Counted from the stretch's first letter, positions 24,801 to 35,199 are shown. The stretch: 35,919 nucleotides of DNA from Pelargonium nanum (GCA_036897485.1 JAYMTF010000459.1:1-35919); one strand, 5' to 3'. Numbers and translations: made by a program. The notes: generated from the sequence alone by a model not told the origin.

Positions 24801-27800
24801 TTGTTCCGGTTATGGTTTGCAGCTACCACAATGAAACATTAGCACTATGTAATTACAGCAAGCCAAATAAAACAACTGTTACAGGAGCTACACTAAATAA
24901 TATATACTTCCACCTCTAAATGGCTGCTCAACTCCTATAGAACTCTTGTGCAAAATGAAGGCAGCTAAATGATTTCAGAAGCACATACTCGTTCTCAGGA
25001 AACTTTAGCGTAGCAGGGCTCCAATACTCGATCATACCGTTTGTGTCTGCAGATATCATAGTATCAAATTCCTGGTTGTACCTCATAACTTTCATGGGGA
25101 CCATGTGTATCTGGAGAAGGGGGGAAACAGAAGGAAATTAAAAGAAAAGAACTAGGTAGACATAAGAAAAATTAATGTATGAGTTTTGATACATGTTTTA
25201 ATTAGAAAGCCGATAAGCTACCTCCTTGGAGATGATAGGCTCATTTGAACCGGCTCGCGCATCATATATGTGCACGAATGAGGAGTTTCGATCACTAACA
25301 GCAAGCAAAGCCTTAACATCCCCTTGCTTGTAAGCCCATTCAACAGCACCAGGAATAAATGGCAGGCGAATCATGACCATCATGTCATAGTTGACTACGT
25401 CATATATCTTTACTGAATTATCGCTCGAAATTGTACAGCAAAGCAAACCATCGACACTAACCTGCAAAGCTGAACCAAGTCATGGTTGATGACTGCACTA
25501 ATACTAAGGCCTCCACAACTTGAGAAACAAACATGAAATGAAAAAAATGGGCTACATGGAAAATATGTGCCAATGCGGGCTAAATACATGAGGACCCAGT
25601 AGTAAAAGGCATGCACATCCAGAAAAATCTTTGCAGCAAAATTGAAAAGGCCAATCTATATAGTTCACTTGCAATTAAAACCATCTCGGGAACCTCTTAT
25701 AAATCCCAGTTTGTAGCCAGCAAAAATAATTGTACACAAACATTATCATAATACTTGTTTTGCACATGACAGGCCAATCCAAATTAATACCCAAAAATGA
25801 TTTGTGTATAATATAAGAGGAGGATGAACTCACAGCTAGGCCTTCAATAGGACCAAGGTGAGATCTAAAATGCTTCGCAAACTCAATGCCTATAGCCTTC
25901 TTCTTCCAAAACTTCAAATGTCCTGGTAGGAAATGAAAGTGTAATTTAAAAAAGAATCATAGTGTAAGTATTAAATGGGATGGTATGTTATAGAAATTTC
26001 ATCTAACATTCCAGCCAAGTAGAGACAATTAAAATAAACCGGCCGTCAAATTAGAGGAATATAACATCTTGACAAATTGGGAAATGAAAAGAAAGCAAAC
26101 TACAAATAATCAAAATGTCAGTAATAAGTTGGGTAGTAAGTAATAGCAATTTCATATTACTAGAGACAATTAAAATAATTTGGACGTCAAATTAGAAGAC
26201 TATAACATCTAGACGAACTACTCTCAAACTTAAATATATTTACACAGATGTTTTCTCCTCATTTTATATACTGCAAGAAAGCATACTATTGTCCACAGAT
26301 TCAAGCCATATGATAAATTCATAGAAAAGTCAGGAAGAATATCTGTACTTTATAGTCCTCTATACCTAACACTAAATTCAGTTATTAGTTGGCTCATTAA
26401 ATAATCAAGCTCTCAAGCAAGTCAAAGGCAAGATTTCATTTGTAGACGGTCCCATTTATCAGTATATAGATCATAAGGCATTTTCCTAAACATTTTCATA
26501 TCAATTTGAACCCACCACCTACTAAACATTTTCCTTGGCCTCATTACACATGACAAAACAATCTAATCGTAGTTGACATGTAAGCAGAACTCGTGATATG
26601 AAACTATAAATAGATGCAGCTACATTTAACTTTCAATATGCAGACACCGCATCTTTGTTTTACCATCAATGCTGCCGGTTATGAAAAAATCTGCAGCTGA
26701 CACGGCAACATGCGTGACCACGTCCCGATGCATATAACTTTTCTCATACCTGTAACAACATGATCAGCTATATCAACTCTCTCAGTTGAAAACCAAAAGC
26801 AGTAAACAACATCAAGCTCTTGTACTGAACTCAAAATTTTAGGAACACAAATGAAACAACAATGCTAGCATGATAAACAAAAATTTCAGATCAATTAACC
26901 TAAGCCAAACTTCATTATAGCTTACCAATGAAAATTTCATTTTAAAAAAAAAACAAGAAATTTGTGAGGAAGTGTCATAAACTATAGAAGAACTCCATAG
27001 CATTACAAATGCTACACCAAAACATAAATCTAGCAAGTAAACAATGGAGTATACAGAAAAAATCATGACAAAACCCTAAAAACAGTAAGAAACATCAAAC
27101 ACTTGTACTGAAATCAATTTTAGGGACACAAGTGAAACAACAAATTGCTAGTATGATAAACAAAAATTTCAGATCAATCAACCAAGGCTGAACTTCACTT
27201 CTAGCTTACCAATGAAAAATTCATAATGCTAGTATAATGACGAAATATAAAAGCAGTGAGAAACATCAAGCTTGTACTGAACACAAAATTATAGGAACAG
27301 AAGCTAAACAACAATGCTAGTATAATGAACAAAAGCCTCAGAGCAGTTAACCTAAGCCAAACTTCTCTAGCTTAGCAATCAAATTTCCATAAGAAACTCT
27401 AAAAGAACACCATAGCATTGCAAATGCTTCACCACAACACAAATCTAGCAAATCTAGCAAGTATGTGGAGTATACAGATAAATCACGACAGCAACCATAA
27501 AAGCAATAAGAAACCTCAAGCACTAGTACTGATATCAGAATTTTGGTTCTCAGCGCTTTCAGCTGAGAACCAAAAGCATTAAGAAACATCAATAGCTTGA
27601 ACTAAACTCAAATTTTTAGGAACACAAGTGAAACAATAAAATGCTAGTATGATAAACAAAATTTGCTGAAAAATTCGGCTAAGGCGAACTTCACTTCTAG
27701 CTTACCAACCAAAATTTCATAAAACTCTAGAAGAACACCATAGGATTGCAAATGCTTAACCAAAACACAAATCTAGCAAGTAAACAACGGAGTATACAGA

Positions 27801-28008
27801 AAAATCATGACGAAACCCTAAGCTAGCTGTGAAGCTTGAAATGAGATTCATACATGTTGGCGGAGGGAAGTGCGTCGAGGTAGGCCTGCTCGAATTGAAG
27901 AGGACGCTTGAGGCGAGAGCGAGGAGCTGCCGGTCCCGGTCCGATCATCGCCTCTTCCTCCGGAGGCTGCGCCGCCGTGACAGCGTCGCCATTTTGAGGC
28001 TCCTCCAT
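21895..28008 (-). CDS. CYP71: Nuclear WD40-cyclophilin (peptidyl-prolyl isomerase), CYP71
   Basis: Thirteen exons on the minus strand: 28008-27854, 26749-26664, 25922-25834, 25461-25222, 25110-24989, 24613-24538, 24447-24340, 24254-24078, 23975-23758, 23586-23454, 23137-22914, 22628-22475, 21978-21895. They join to 1866 nt (621 aa) with all phases closing. An N-terminal acidic/Pro segment is followed by WD40 repeats (about 55-400; e.g. [23 protein letters not shown]), a linker with [10 protein letters not shown], and a cyclophilin domain (about 469-621) with active-site residues R509, F514, M515, Q517, W575 and H580. It closely matches Arabidopsis CYP71 (human PPWD1 relative). In Arabidopsis this protein binds histone H3 and chromatin factors such as FAS1 and LHP1 and is needed for organ formation and gene repression. 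One intron (after 24078) has a GC donor. The start is the first [11 protein letters not shown]. Confidence 0.96.
22264..22400 (+). mobile_element. MITE-like insertion in CYP71 last intron
   Basis: The segment starts GGTGTTTGGATTGGAATTTA, contains an internal fold-back (GAGAATAAGATTCTCATTCT) and ends near CTTCTCATTCCAATTTTAAG, whose complement resembles its start. This style of sequence is common in short non-autonomous plant DNA transposons. No clear target-site duplication was found, so class and ends are uncertain. Confidence 0.35.
25983..26214 (-). repeat. Direct duplication in CYP71 intron 2
   Basis: AGAGACAATTAAAATAA with a following GACGTCAAATTAGA-like and TATAACATCT segment occurs from 26021 and again from 26162, a period of 141. 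Copies differ by small changes and have similar flanks (TAGAAATTTCAT and TAGCAATTTCAT). Confidence 0.8.
26790..27830 (-). repeat. Degenerate tandem repeats filling CYP71 intron 1
   Basis: A module of the form (AGCA)GTAAGAAACATCAAGC..TTGTACTGAA..CAAA-TTTTAGGAACACAAGTGAAACAACAATGCTAG.ATGATAAACAAAA recurs from about 26797, 27085, 27250, 27500 (partial) and 27573. It is linked to a second module (TAGCTTACCAATGAAAATTTCAT ... ACACCATAGCATTGCAAATGC ... CACAAATCTAGCAAGTAAACAA) that recurs near 26922, 27206, 27367 and 27699. Copies are 80-90% alike by eye and variably truncated. Almost the whole 1.1-kb intron consists of them. Confidence 0.8.
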
Positions 28009-28174
28009 TATTATATTCGCCGGAGTTTTGGTTTTGATCTGAAATTTTAGTAAGAATCAAACCAAACCTAGCTTGCTTGAATGATACAGATTTTGAAGTT
28101 CAGTGTCTGTGCACTGTGCTTCGTATTCGAAACGAAGTGAATGTTGGATCGGTTACAATTGGATCCGACCGATA

Positions 28175-28182
28175 TATTTATA
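28175..28182 (-). promoter_or_regulatory. CYP71: TATA box of CYP71
   Basis: TATAAATA on the minus strand, about 167 bases upstream of the ATG and just downstream (in gene direction) of the triplicated site II element. Confidence 0.55.
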
Positions 28183-28210
28183 GTGGATTGTTGGACCCGT
28201 TAACCGACTT

Positions 28211-28285
28211 GGACCAATAAGTGATTCTTGGGCTTGGCCCAATAAGTGATATTTGGGCTTGGCCCAATAAGTGATCCTTGGGCTT
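28211..28285 (-). promoter_or_regulatory. 25-bp element repeated three times in the CYP71 promoter
   Basis: Three exact-length units (28211-28235, 28236-28260, 28261-28285) of GGCCCAATAAGTGATNNTTGGGCTT; the first has GGACCAATAA. Each holds a GGCCCA or TGGGCT site II-like core, and unit junctions create TTGGGCTTGGCCCAA palindromes. A further GGGCTAGGCCCAA is at about 28323. The set lies 200-280 bases upstream of the CYP71 start. Confidence 0.85.
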
Positions 28286-28892
28286 GGTTCATGTAATCTG
28301 TAACAAATATTGCTGAAAATATGGGCTAGGCCCAATACAAATACAGCAACTTTCATTTTGGTGGGAATCTTATGGGAATGATAATTGAAACATAAATTGT
28401 TTTGATTCAAACATTTTGGGTTACATTTGTTTCTCTTCTCATCTAACTTAATAAGATTGGAACTCACAAATTCTCTTAAGGATGTGTGTGTCTTGACATT
28501 GAGTCACCCTGTAAATGTTCGTCTTAATTGATATTTAACCTATGATTCTCTTCTCTACAAATTTCGTTCGGTGCAATTATAAGTATTTTTTAAGTTATTT
28601 ATTTTGTCCCAAAATGAAAATCTTATTTCTATTCTTAAAAAAATTAAGGATAAGTTAAAGTGGTATATTTATTTTTGTATTCTTACGATCATTTGTTAAG
28701 ACATACTTATCAACTTAATGCAAGGATATTATTGACTAATCATGCATAACTAACTTTATAAAAAATGAAAGTAGACACTTATTTTAAAACAAAAATTTAT
28801 GTGATACGTGACACTCATTTTGTGACAGATTGAGTAAAATATATGTTGCTCGTATATACGAATGTATTACAACCGTAAACTAACTTCTCTTA

Positions 28893-29065
28893 AAAAGCAA
28901 AAATGTTGTCTCCAGATGGATGCCTCGATCGTCAATACACATATCTTCCATGTGGGAGGTCAAGTGTTCAACTCTCGTTAAGTCGGGTGGGTGGAGTTTT
29001 TGAGTTAAAAGGAGAGAGTTGTCCTTACTGTGTTGCTCAATTGATAAAAAAAAAAGTAAAAACGT
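28893..29065 (+). mobile_element. SINE-like element of a second family
   Basis: Body about 28907-29051. It has a box B-like segment GTCAAGTGTTCAACTCTCG near 28963, a region GGTGGGTGGAGTTTTTGAG, and the end GTGTTGCTCAATTGAT followed by an A-run. Imperfect flanking repeats, AAAAGCAAAAATGT (28893-28906) and AAAAGTAAAAACGT (29052-29065), fit an aged target-site duplication. It does not share the 3' end of the other three SINEs. Confidence 0.5.
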
Positions 29066-30429
29066 CAACTTAATTCAAAGGAGCAATGTCACAACTGTCC
29101 GGGACTCATCTCCACTCCTAGAATCCAACAGTTAGGTCCTCGACCCCCCTCAAGCTATCTCTCTATGTTGCTTAATTGTCTTTTGTCTCATTTTATATAA
29201 CTTCTGGGTTCTACTCATTTTGTACTTTTATCCGTTTCTCTGAAAGCTTGTAATAAAAGTACCCTATTGTCAATAAAAAATCAAATCAAATATTCTAAAA
29301 ACAAAAGAAACACCCTACAAAAATGCGATGCTTTTAACGCTAGCTAAATTACATAATACTACATTTTAACATAAAAACAAGAAGAAGACTCGTACCTAAA
29401 CCACGCGAAACAGTTCGACCTTATTCGAATAATAATTTTTTTTCAACAAGACAAGGAGACCACAAAAAAGCATAGCTAAAACTAGAGTAGCTTTCATGGC
29501 CATCTTCTCCATACCCACAATGTCCCAAAACACATGGCCACGCGAGCGGCCCCGGAAGCACCAGTCCGCAAAAACACACCAGAAACGGCCAAGACCATCC
29601 TCTCATGGCTCTTCCGCAATCCATGCACTTACTTAAAACCCTATCATGTGCTCAACAAGTCAATGTCCATTTTGTTTTTGTTCACGTTGTCGGATCCTAA
29701 TGTGTCCCTATTGACCCCCAAATATATATATAAATTAACGTTCTAGACACAAACAACTTAGCCGCTATTTAGGTTACTTATTATTGCAAGAAACTAAAGG
29801 CTAGCAAACACAAGCAACCAACATAATCACATGGAGATAGGTTCCTATGTTTCTGTCTTCTAGCCCTTGATTTCTGTACATTCTTTGGACTTTTGGTTTA
29901 CCACTCGTGTTGCGGTAAAAATAAGTACAGTCTCATTCGAGACGTGCGTTTAGAATCGGTAACATTTGAGTGACACAATTGTATATTTTCATCTAATGAA
30001 ATAATAGCACAAATAATGTGGGATAAGCTTTCAACGTTAACAAATATGTGCTAACGTGACAATTCAATCATCAATTTTAACTAACATTCACGTGGTAAAG
30101 ATTGTTAGAGCGACTTCAAACCAAGCTTCAACGGGTATTTTATATTTGTATATAACATGGAGCTAAAAGCATATATTAGAAGAAAGAGAATCATAGTTCA
30201 ATATTGGTCAAATGTAGTCAACATTCGTTCCGAAACCACGTAAATATACTTGACACTTTACAATTCATGTTAACTAAACTTACTACTGTGCCGAGAAATA
30301 ACAAAGCTTTAACACCGTCAACACTCGTTTGTATAAAATCAATATTTCATGCAACTATATATACAAAATTTGATAAATTAAGTGGATCTATTCGTACATA
30401 AGTTCACGTATGAAAAATAAGTATACTTC
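29066..30429. other. Intergenic region, no firm gene
   Basis: Mostly AT-rich. The section 29500-29620 is locally GC-rich with short open frames on both strands but no recognised family. See the separate low-confidence small open frame at 29396-29512. Confidence 0.45.
29396..29512 (-). CDS. Possible 38-aa membrane or secreted micropeptide (unproven)
   Basis: The frame starts MEKMAMKATLVLAMLFCGLL and carries a hydrophobic stretch (residues 9-23), then a short basic/aromatic tail (KKNYYSNK) and a stop. The N-terminus looks like a signal or anchor sequence of small secreted plant peptides, but no mature-peptide motif is visible. It may be chance. Confidence 0.15.
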   Translation of the reverse strand: MEKMAMKATLVLAMLFCGLLVLLKKNYYSNKVELFRVV

Positions 30430-30536
30430 CGTTTGGGTTAAAAAAATTGTCCACGAATGGAAATAAGATTTTGAACCGATAATCTCATTTCCATTTCCTG
30501 TATCTTTTCAACACTACAATTTTTTTAATCCAAACG
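30430..30536. mobile_element. 107-bp fold-back element (MITE-like)
   Basis: Terminal inverted repeats of 21 bases: CGTTTGGGTTAAAAAAATTGT at 30430-30450 and its complement at 30516-30536, with one mismatch. A second inner pair (TGGAAATAAGATT against TAATCTCATTTCCA) lets nearly the whole element fold into a hairpin. It ends five bases before the kinase stop codon at 30542. No clear target-site duplication was found. Confidence 0.7.
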
Positions 30537-31815
30537 TTAGCTTAGTAGTACTCCACCGGGTTTTGCTGACAATTTTCATCTAACACAACATCTTTACTAT
30601 AGGGTTTAGGAACATACGGCGGCTTTGTGCATCTCAACAACGCCCAATTCACTCCATGAAAGAATTGGTGATGCTTCACCGCCGAAGCTCCCATTGTTGC
30701 CCCGAGCCGCCTCGCCGGATCTTTCATCAGAAGCTGCGAGATGAGGTCCTTCGCCGCGGCGGGCACGGCGGGGTTTTTTAGGGACCCCAAGGGCCGGAGC
30801 CACGATATTCGCTAGTGTGAGCTCATGGTCAATGCCCCGAAACGGCGTCACTCCATAAAACAACTCGAACATAAATATCCCGAGGGTCCACCAATCAACC
30901 CCGCTCCCGTGCCCCTCACCGGAGACTATCTCCGGTGCGAGGTACTCGTGGGTCCCGACGAACGACATGGACCGCACGTCGATGGGACCCGCCACAAACT
31001 CGGGCCCGCCGCGGTGGTTTGGCTTCTTTTTACGCTTACGCATTGGGTGGAAGCATGAGACGGCCGGGACAATGCAGTTGGGGAGGATGCACGAGGAGGA
31101 GGTGAAGCGAGGCGGGTCCCCTGAGTAGTCCTTTTGTGGGGCCGGAGTGGAGGGTTTTTGATCGGTGATGATCTGAGCCGTTGATGTTGAATCATCGCAT
31201 TTGAGGGAGAGATCAAAGTCTGTGAGCATGATGTGGCCGTCCGATCGGACCAGCACGTTTTCGGGTTTGAGGTCGCGGTAGATGATCCCCATCATCTGTA
31301 GGTACTCTATTGCTACCACAACCTCTGATGCGTAGAACCTAAACAATTCACCATAAAAAGAATTAATAAAAATTCAATGTATTATAAACCAGATCATAAA
31401 ATCAAATTAATTCAATCCTATGATCCAATTAAAACAAAACTGACTCAAAATCCAACTAGTTTTAAGCTGATTCCAAGCAATTTAGACTCAAATTCACGTA
31501 CATTCAAAATTTTACTACATTTTGTTGTTAAAAGTCTATGAGATAGACTTGATCAGTTTTTGTAACCTGTGCATTTCTTATGTCAAATCCACAACATGCA
31601 TGACTCAATCCGTATAACCAGCTCTGAGATAGAACTTGCACTTTGGATTTGAACCCACGTAGATCAGAAACTCGGTATGCATTTTTGCGAGTTCGAGTTG
31701 TATCCAATAAATCCGCTTTAATTTTGGTTAAGATCAGACAAATCTACATGAATAGGTGCATTTTACACCAAAGAACTCAAAACTCAATATGGGGCCTTTA
31801 CTCCTGGTTCAGCTC

Positions 31816-31965
31816 AAAACTCGAATAGTCAACTCTAACTCCAATCGTTATTTCAAGTTATTACAAAATTACTTTCAGATTCATATAAGAACTATCAAAA
31901 CTAAACTCGGCCCAAAATTCGAATAATCAACTCTAACTCCAATAATGCAATCATCATTTCAAGAT
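31816..31965 (-). repeat. 98-bp-period direct duplication in kinase intron
   Basis: AAAACTCGAATAGTCAACTC and following TAACTCCAA at 31816 recur at 31914 with two changes, followed by ATTTCAAG/ATTTCAAGATAAT. Confidence 0.75.
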
Positions 31966-33310
31966 AATAGAAGATTATTTATTTCACCAAAAACATAATA
32001 ATTGAGACAAGAGGCTAATTTCAATATGTTATTTGCCTTATTGGTGGGTCACATGGACCTATACATCAATTGGGTTATCACTTATCACCAAGCAACCACC
32101 TACTTTAGTTTTTATGTGCAAGTGCAAAAGAAAAGAAAAAGGCAATTTATGCATTTGTGTCTTGATATTTAAGCATATCAACACAACATTTAGGTACTCT
32201 TGCTTTCACATAGGATTTGTGTGTTTGTGGAAGGAGACAAACACTAGCAATAAGACCAAGAATTGTTGTGACATGTTTTCTTTTCTTTTCCTTCTAAGAA
32301 TGAAAAATAGATATATAAATATTCCACAATAACTTTTTATACAAATATGAACACAATTGGGTCGGACCCAACCAGACTGAGACTTAAACCGAATTCAAAT
32401 ATCTTAGGATTGATTTTTTTTTTTGAAAATTTTACATTTTCTAATGCTCTAGGTTCATTTTCCTACATTATTTATCATCCATTTTTTCTTAATAAAGAAC
32501 TTTTTCGTTAAAAATATAAATTTTCATTTTAATCAATCCAATCAACCCAAACCTACGGTACCCAAAATACAAATCATATTTATGCGGGTTGCACTTACAT
32601 AAAACATATCCAAGCTTTTTCACGGGCAGAACAAAACAACAAAATTTACACGAAAAACTCATTAAAACACGCGATAAAGATTTTGTAAACTGAACCAATA
32701 ATTCACAACTAATTATTATGATTTGTTTAACAAGAATGAGCAAATTAAGCACCCCAAAGACAAAGGTCCAAACATATAAAATAAAAGAGAAAAAATAAAC
32801 ACTACCAGATACGGTCAAGCTTACATTTTCAAATCAATTTTGATAAAGAATCCCCAAATTCCCGCGAAAGCTAAAGAAAAAAAAAACCATCATTTTTATT
32901 CGGAATTTCTGAACCATAGAACAAAAATAAAAGCTTCCCCAATAGACACAGTCACAGACATGCCAAAAGCTGAGGTGTTCAAGTCACGTCATGAGCTACT
33001 GACACTTCAAAATAAATTGATATATGCAACTTTTTATCTAAAATAATCATTTCAACATTTAAAAAGCTAAAAATGAGTTTTTCATTTAAAAAAATGAAAC
33101 TATAAATGTCAAAATAAAGCAACAATTTAGTGTTCGGTTAGTAACTCATAATAACTAACTACTTAAAATGAGAACGAGGAGTTTAAGTTAAGCCGTCAAT
33201 CAAATTTAGACATTTAATTAAAGCTTTTAATGTAAAAATCCGTTTTACTATTCCAAATTCATTGAATCATATATTTTAAAGTACACAAAAAATGACACGC
33301 CTTGAGTCTC

Positions 33311-33521
33311 TCTTTTTTCATCTAAATCATGGGTTCTTAAGCGGGTCCGCAAACTCACGATTGACTTTTAAGTCATTTTACCAAATCCGGACTAATCTAT
33401 TTCGAGAATAAGTCTTCGTCAAAGTTCATCTTTTTTTCAGAAATATGTTGAGCGGGGATCGAACGCATACGTTTTTCATACTCACGCTGCTGGAGTAGCC
33501 AACTCCGCCACTATGCTTGGG
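33311..33521 (-). mobile_element. tRNA-derived SINE, copy 3, in kinase intron
   Basis: On the minus strand it reads from a box A-like TAGTGGCGGAGTTGGCTAC (about 33515) through a box B-like GCGTTCGATCCCCGC (near 33458) to CCATGATTTAGATGAAAAAA (T-run on the plus strand at 33313-33318). Its 3' third (GTCAATCGTGAGTTTGCGG, AAGAACCCATGATTTAG) aligns with copies 1 and 2, and its head with copy 1. Flanks show only an imperfect repeat (CGCCTTGAGTCT and CGCCTGGTGTCT). Confidence 0.7.
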
Positions 33522-33769
33522 TCGCCTGGTGTCTTTGATTCTCTTAAAAATAATCTAATTTTGCAACAAAAGTGTAATTTTCAACTATAGTTAAAAAATC
33601 ATATTTTGTTGTGTACTAGACAAAGAGTTTAAAGACCTGTCAAATTGCACATGCAGATAGTGCCCAATCGATGAGCTCGCGCACGTGTGACATTAACTAT
33701 TGGCTTTTACTAAATTTTAACCAAAAGTCAAATTCAATTTTTAATTATTGCTAATTGGTCCTTCCATTT

Positions 33770-34060
33770 TCAGGCCGAACCGCCACTGACGGTTTTCGAG
33801 CTTCGCGTAGGCTTTTCAGCGCACGCGACGATCGCTCGTCATGTTACCTTATACATCTACAGCAATAACGAAACTGATCCGGTACGGCACAGGTGCACCG
33901 TAAGTTCCTGTTCACCGACTACGTGGTCCCACACCTGACGCTTATCAGGTGTCTCCTGGCCATTGGTCCCACACCCAACCAATCGCTCTCATCGACATCT
34001 GATCACACTGCTCTAGATTTTCGCACCCCACTCACGCGCCGGTTCACACACGCACTCACA
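33770..34060. other. GC-richer island within the kinase intron
   Basis: About 290 bases with clearly higher GC than the surrounding intron, including several TGGTCCCACACC-like words (33926, 33965). No open frame with recognisable similarity. It could be a remnant of another sequence or a regulatory block. Confidence 0.3.
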
Positions 34061-35007
34061 CCATAAAAAATAACTTTTCCTTCAAGTCCCTAAAGTTTTA
34101 GAAATTCCCGATTTAGTCACTGAATTTTGATAAATGAGTTAGATGAGACCAATTTACAAAAATGTAGTTAACCGATGTGGAAGGTTAATAATTTTTAAAT
34201 AAAAATCATATTAAAATAACAATTGTCATTTAGCTCATTGACTTAACATTTTAAATTCATCATAATAGTCTAAAAGATAGAAAACAAGAGGTTATTGTCT
34301 CGTACAAAAATGGATCTGAACGGACATTTAACGCTCACAAATTCGTTAAAAGGTGGATATAGACATTAAATAATGATGTGATATTTTTTTATTTATTTGA
34401 CTGACTCTCAACTAAAGATATGGACTAAATTGACATAAAAACTTAGAATTCAGTTACAGGGTTAATTTGTTCAAAGTTGAGGGACTAAATTGATAGTTTT
34501 GTAATATTTCAGGACATAAAAGGCCTTTTAGCTAAATATAAAGGAGTGAGTTGCTAACGTGCGCACCTGACGGCAGTCTCGTCGAAGCGTTTGTTAGGCT
34601 GGCGCTGGCGGAGCACGTGGAGGTCACCGCCGGGACAAAACTCGGTCAATAGGCACAGCCACTTGTGCGAGTCTATACTCGCGTAGAGCGTGGGCAGGAA
34701 CGGATGGTCCAGCATTTCCAGAATCTCCCTCTCCGTCTTGGCCCTCCCTTCCTTGCTTCGGCCGGCGAGCTCCTCCTTGTCCATCACCTTCGCCGCAAAC
34801 ACGCAACCTCCACCTCCGACGCCGTCACCGGAGGAGTTCTCAGGCGATTTGATTTCGGCGAGGTAGACGGAGCCGATGTCGCCGGAGCCGAGGCGGCGGA
34901 GGAAGCGGAGGTCGGAGAGGGAGGGGGAGGCGGATCGGAGGCGGCGGATGGCGGACCAGCAGGGGTCGGAGGAAGGAGCGTGGGGCTTGGTGGAGAAGGA
35001 GCTGTGA

Positions 35008-35199
35008 GTGGAGGAGGCGGCGGTGAGAGTGGCGGAGGAGGCGGAGGAGAGGCTGTGCTCGCAGCTCGGCGAGCTGGAGGCGGAGGCGGTCGATCAGGCG
35101 CGTGAGTACCACGCTCGGATCGTGAAGCTCATGAGCCAGCTCTCTCAGGCACAGACTCTGCTCCGCTCCGCCTCCGGGAACGACCTCGCCGTCGCGTGA
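35008..35199 (+). pseudogene. C-terminal half of a RESPONSE TO LOW SULFUR (LSU) protein
   Basis: The open frame (63 codons to the TGA at 35197-35199) contains [20 protein letters not shown], then [20 protein letters not shown] and QAQTLLRSAS, the coiled-coil C-terminal half of plant LSU proteins as I remember them. LSU proteins are about 90-100 residues, single-exon, induced by sulfur deficiency and act as interaction hubs. The N-terminal half is absent: just upstream in frame is TGA (35005-35007), and further upstream the DNA is the antisense of the kinase N-terminal exon. Similarity begins at about 35023. The part from 35008 to 35093 is antisense to the apparent kinase 5' end. It looks like a 5'-truncated gene. 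Confidence 0.7.

Larger units (their letters stand above)
31339..34566 (-). other. 3.2-kb intron of the kinase locus
   Basis: Donor AG/GTGCGC at 34565-34566 and acceptor TTTAG at 31339-31340. It holds a direct duplication (31816 and 31914), a SINE (33311-33521) and a GC-richer island (about 33770-34060). No other gene was seen. Confidence 0.6.
30542..35093 (-). pseudogene. AGCVIII protein kinase, AGC1-12-like, frameshifted and lacking a start
   Basis: Two exons on the minus strand, from about 35093 to 34567 and 31338-30542, with a 3.2-kb intron. Kinase marks: Gly-rich loop GSGDIG (34872-34889), FAAK Lys (34788-34790), YRDLKPEN (Asp at 31272-31274), the DFD of AGCVIII kinases (31212-31220), a basic insertion (CFHPMRKRKKK), VGTHEYLAPE, and the end NPVEYY. 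SRSKEG-like [15 protein letters not shown] and [11 protein letters not shown] fit Arabidopsis AGC1-12, a kinase acting on PIN auxin transporters in tropic growth. Two defects: a T6 run at 30774-30779 (A6 in the gene) shifts frame in the C-lobe between [10 protein letters not shown] and [11 protein letters not shown], and no in-frame ATG exists between the Gly loop and an in-frame TGA at 35094-35096. The upstream part overlaps an LSU fragment on the other strand. Sequencing or assembly error, or an unseen 5' exon, could explain part of this. Confidence 0.75.

Noticed and set aside
29534..29746. 70-codon plus-strand frame starting MATRAAPEAP
   Set aside because: No family resemblance and no promoter or splice context; likely chance in a locally GC-rich patch.
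30825..31216. Open frames overlapping the kinase second exon on both strands
   Set aside because: Shadows of the GC-rich kinase coding sequence; the kinase frame carries all the motifs.
30542..31338. Identification of the kinase as PINOID, WAG or UCN
   Set aside because: [18 protein letters not shown], the CFHP basic insertion and VEYY end fit AGC1-12 better than what I recall of those three.
34665..35105. 146-codon plus-strand frame rich in Gly, Ala and Glu
   Set aside because: It is the antisense shadow of the GC-rich kinase N-terminal exon and its neighbour; low-complexity and without family features.
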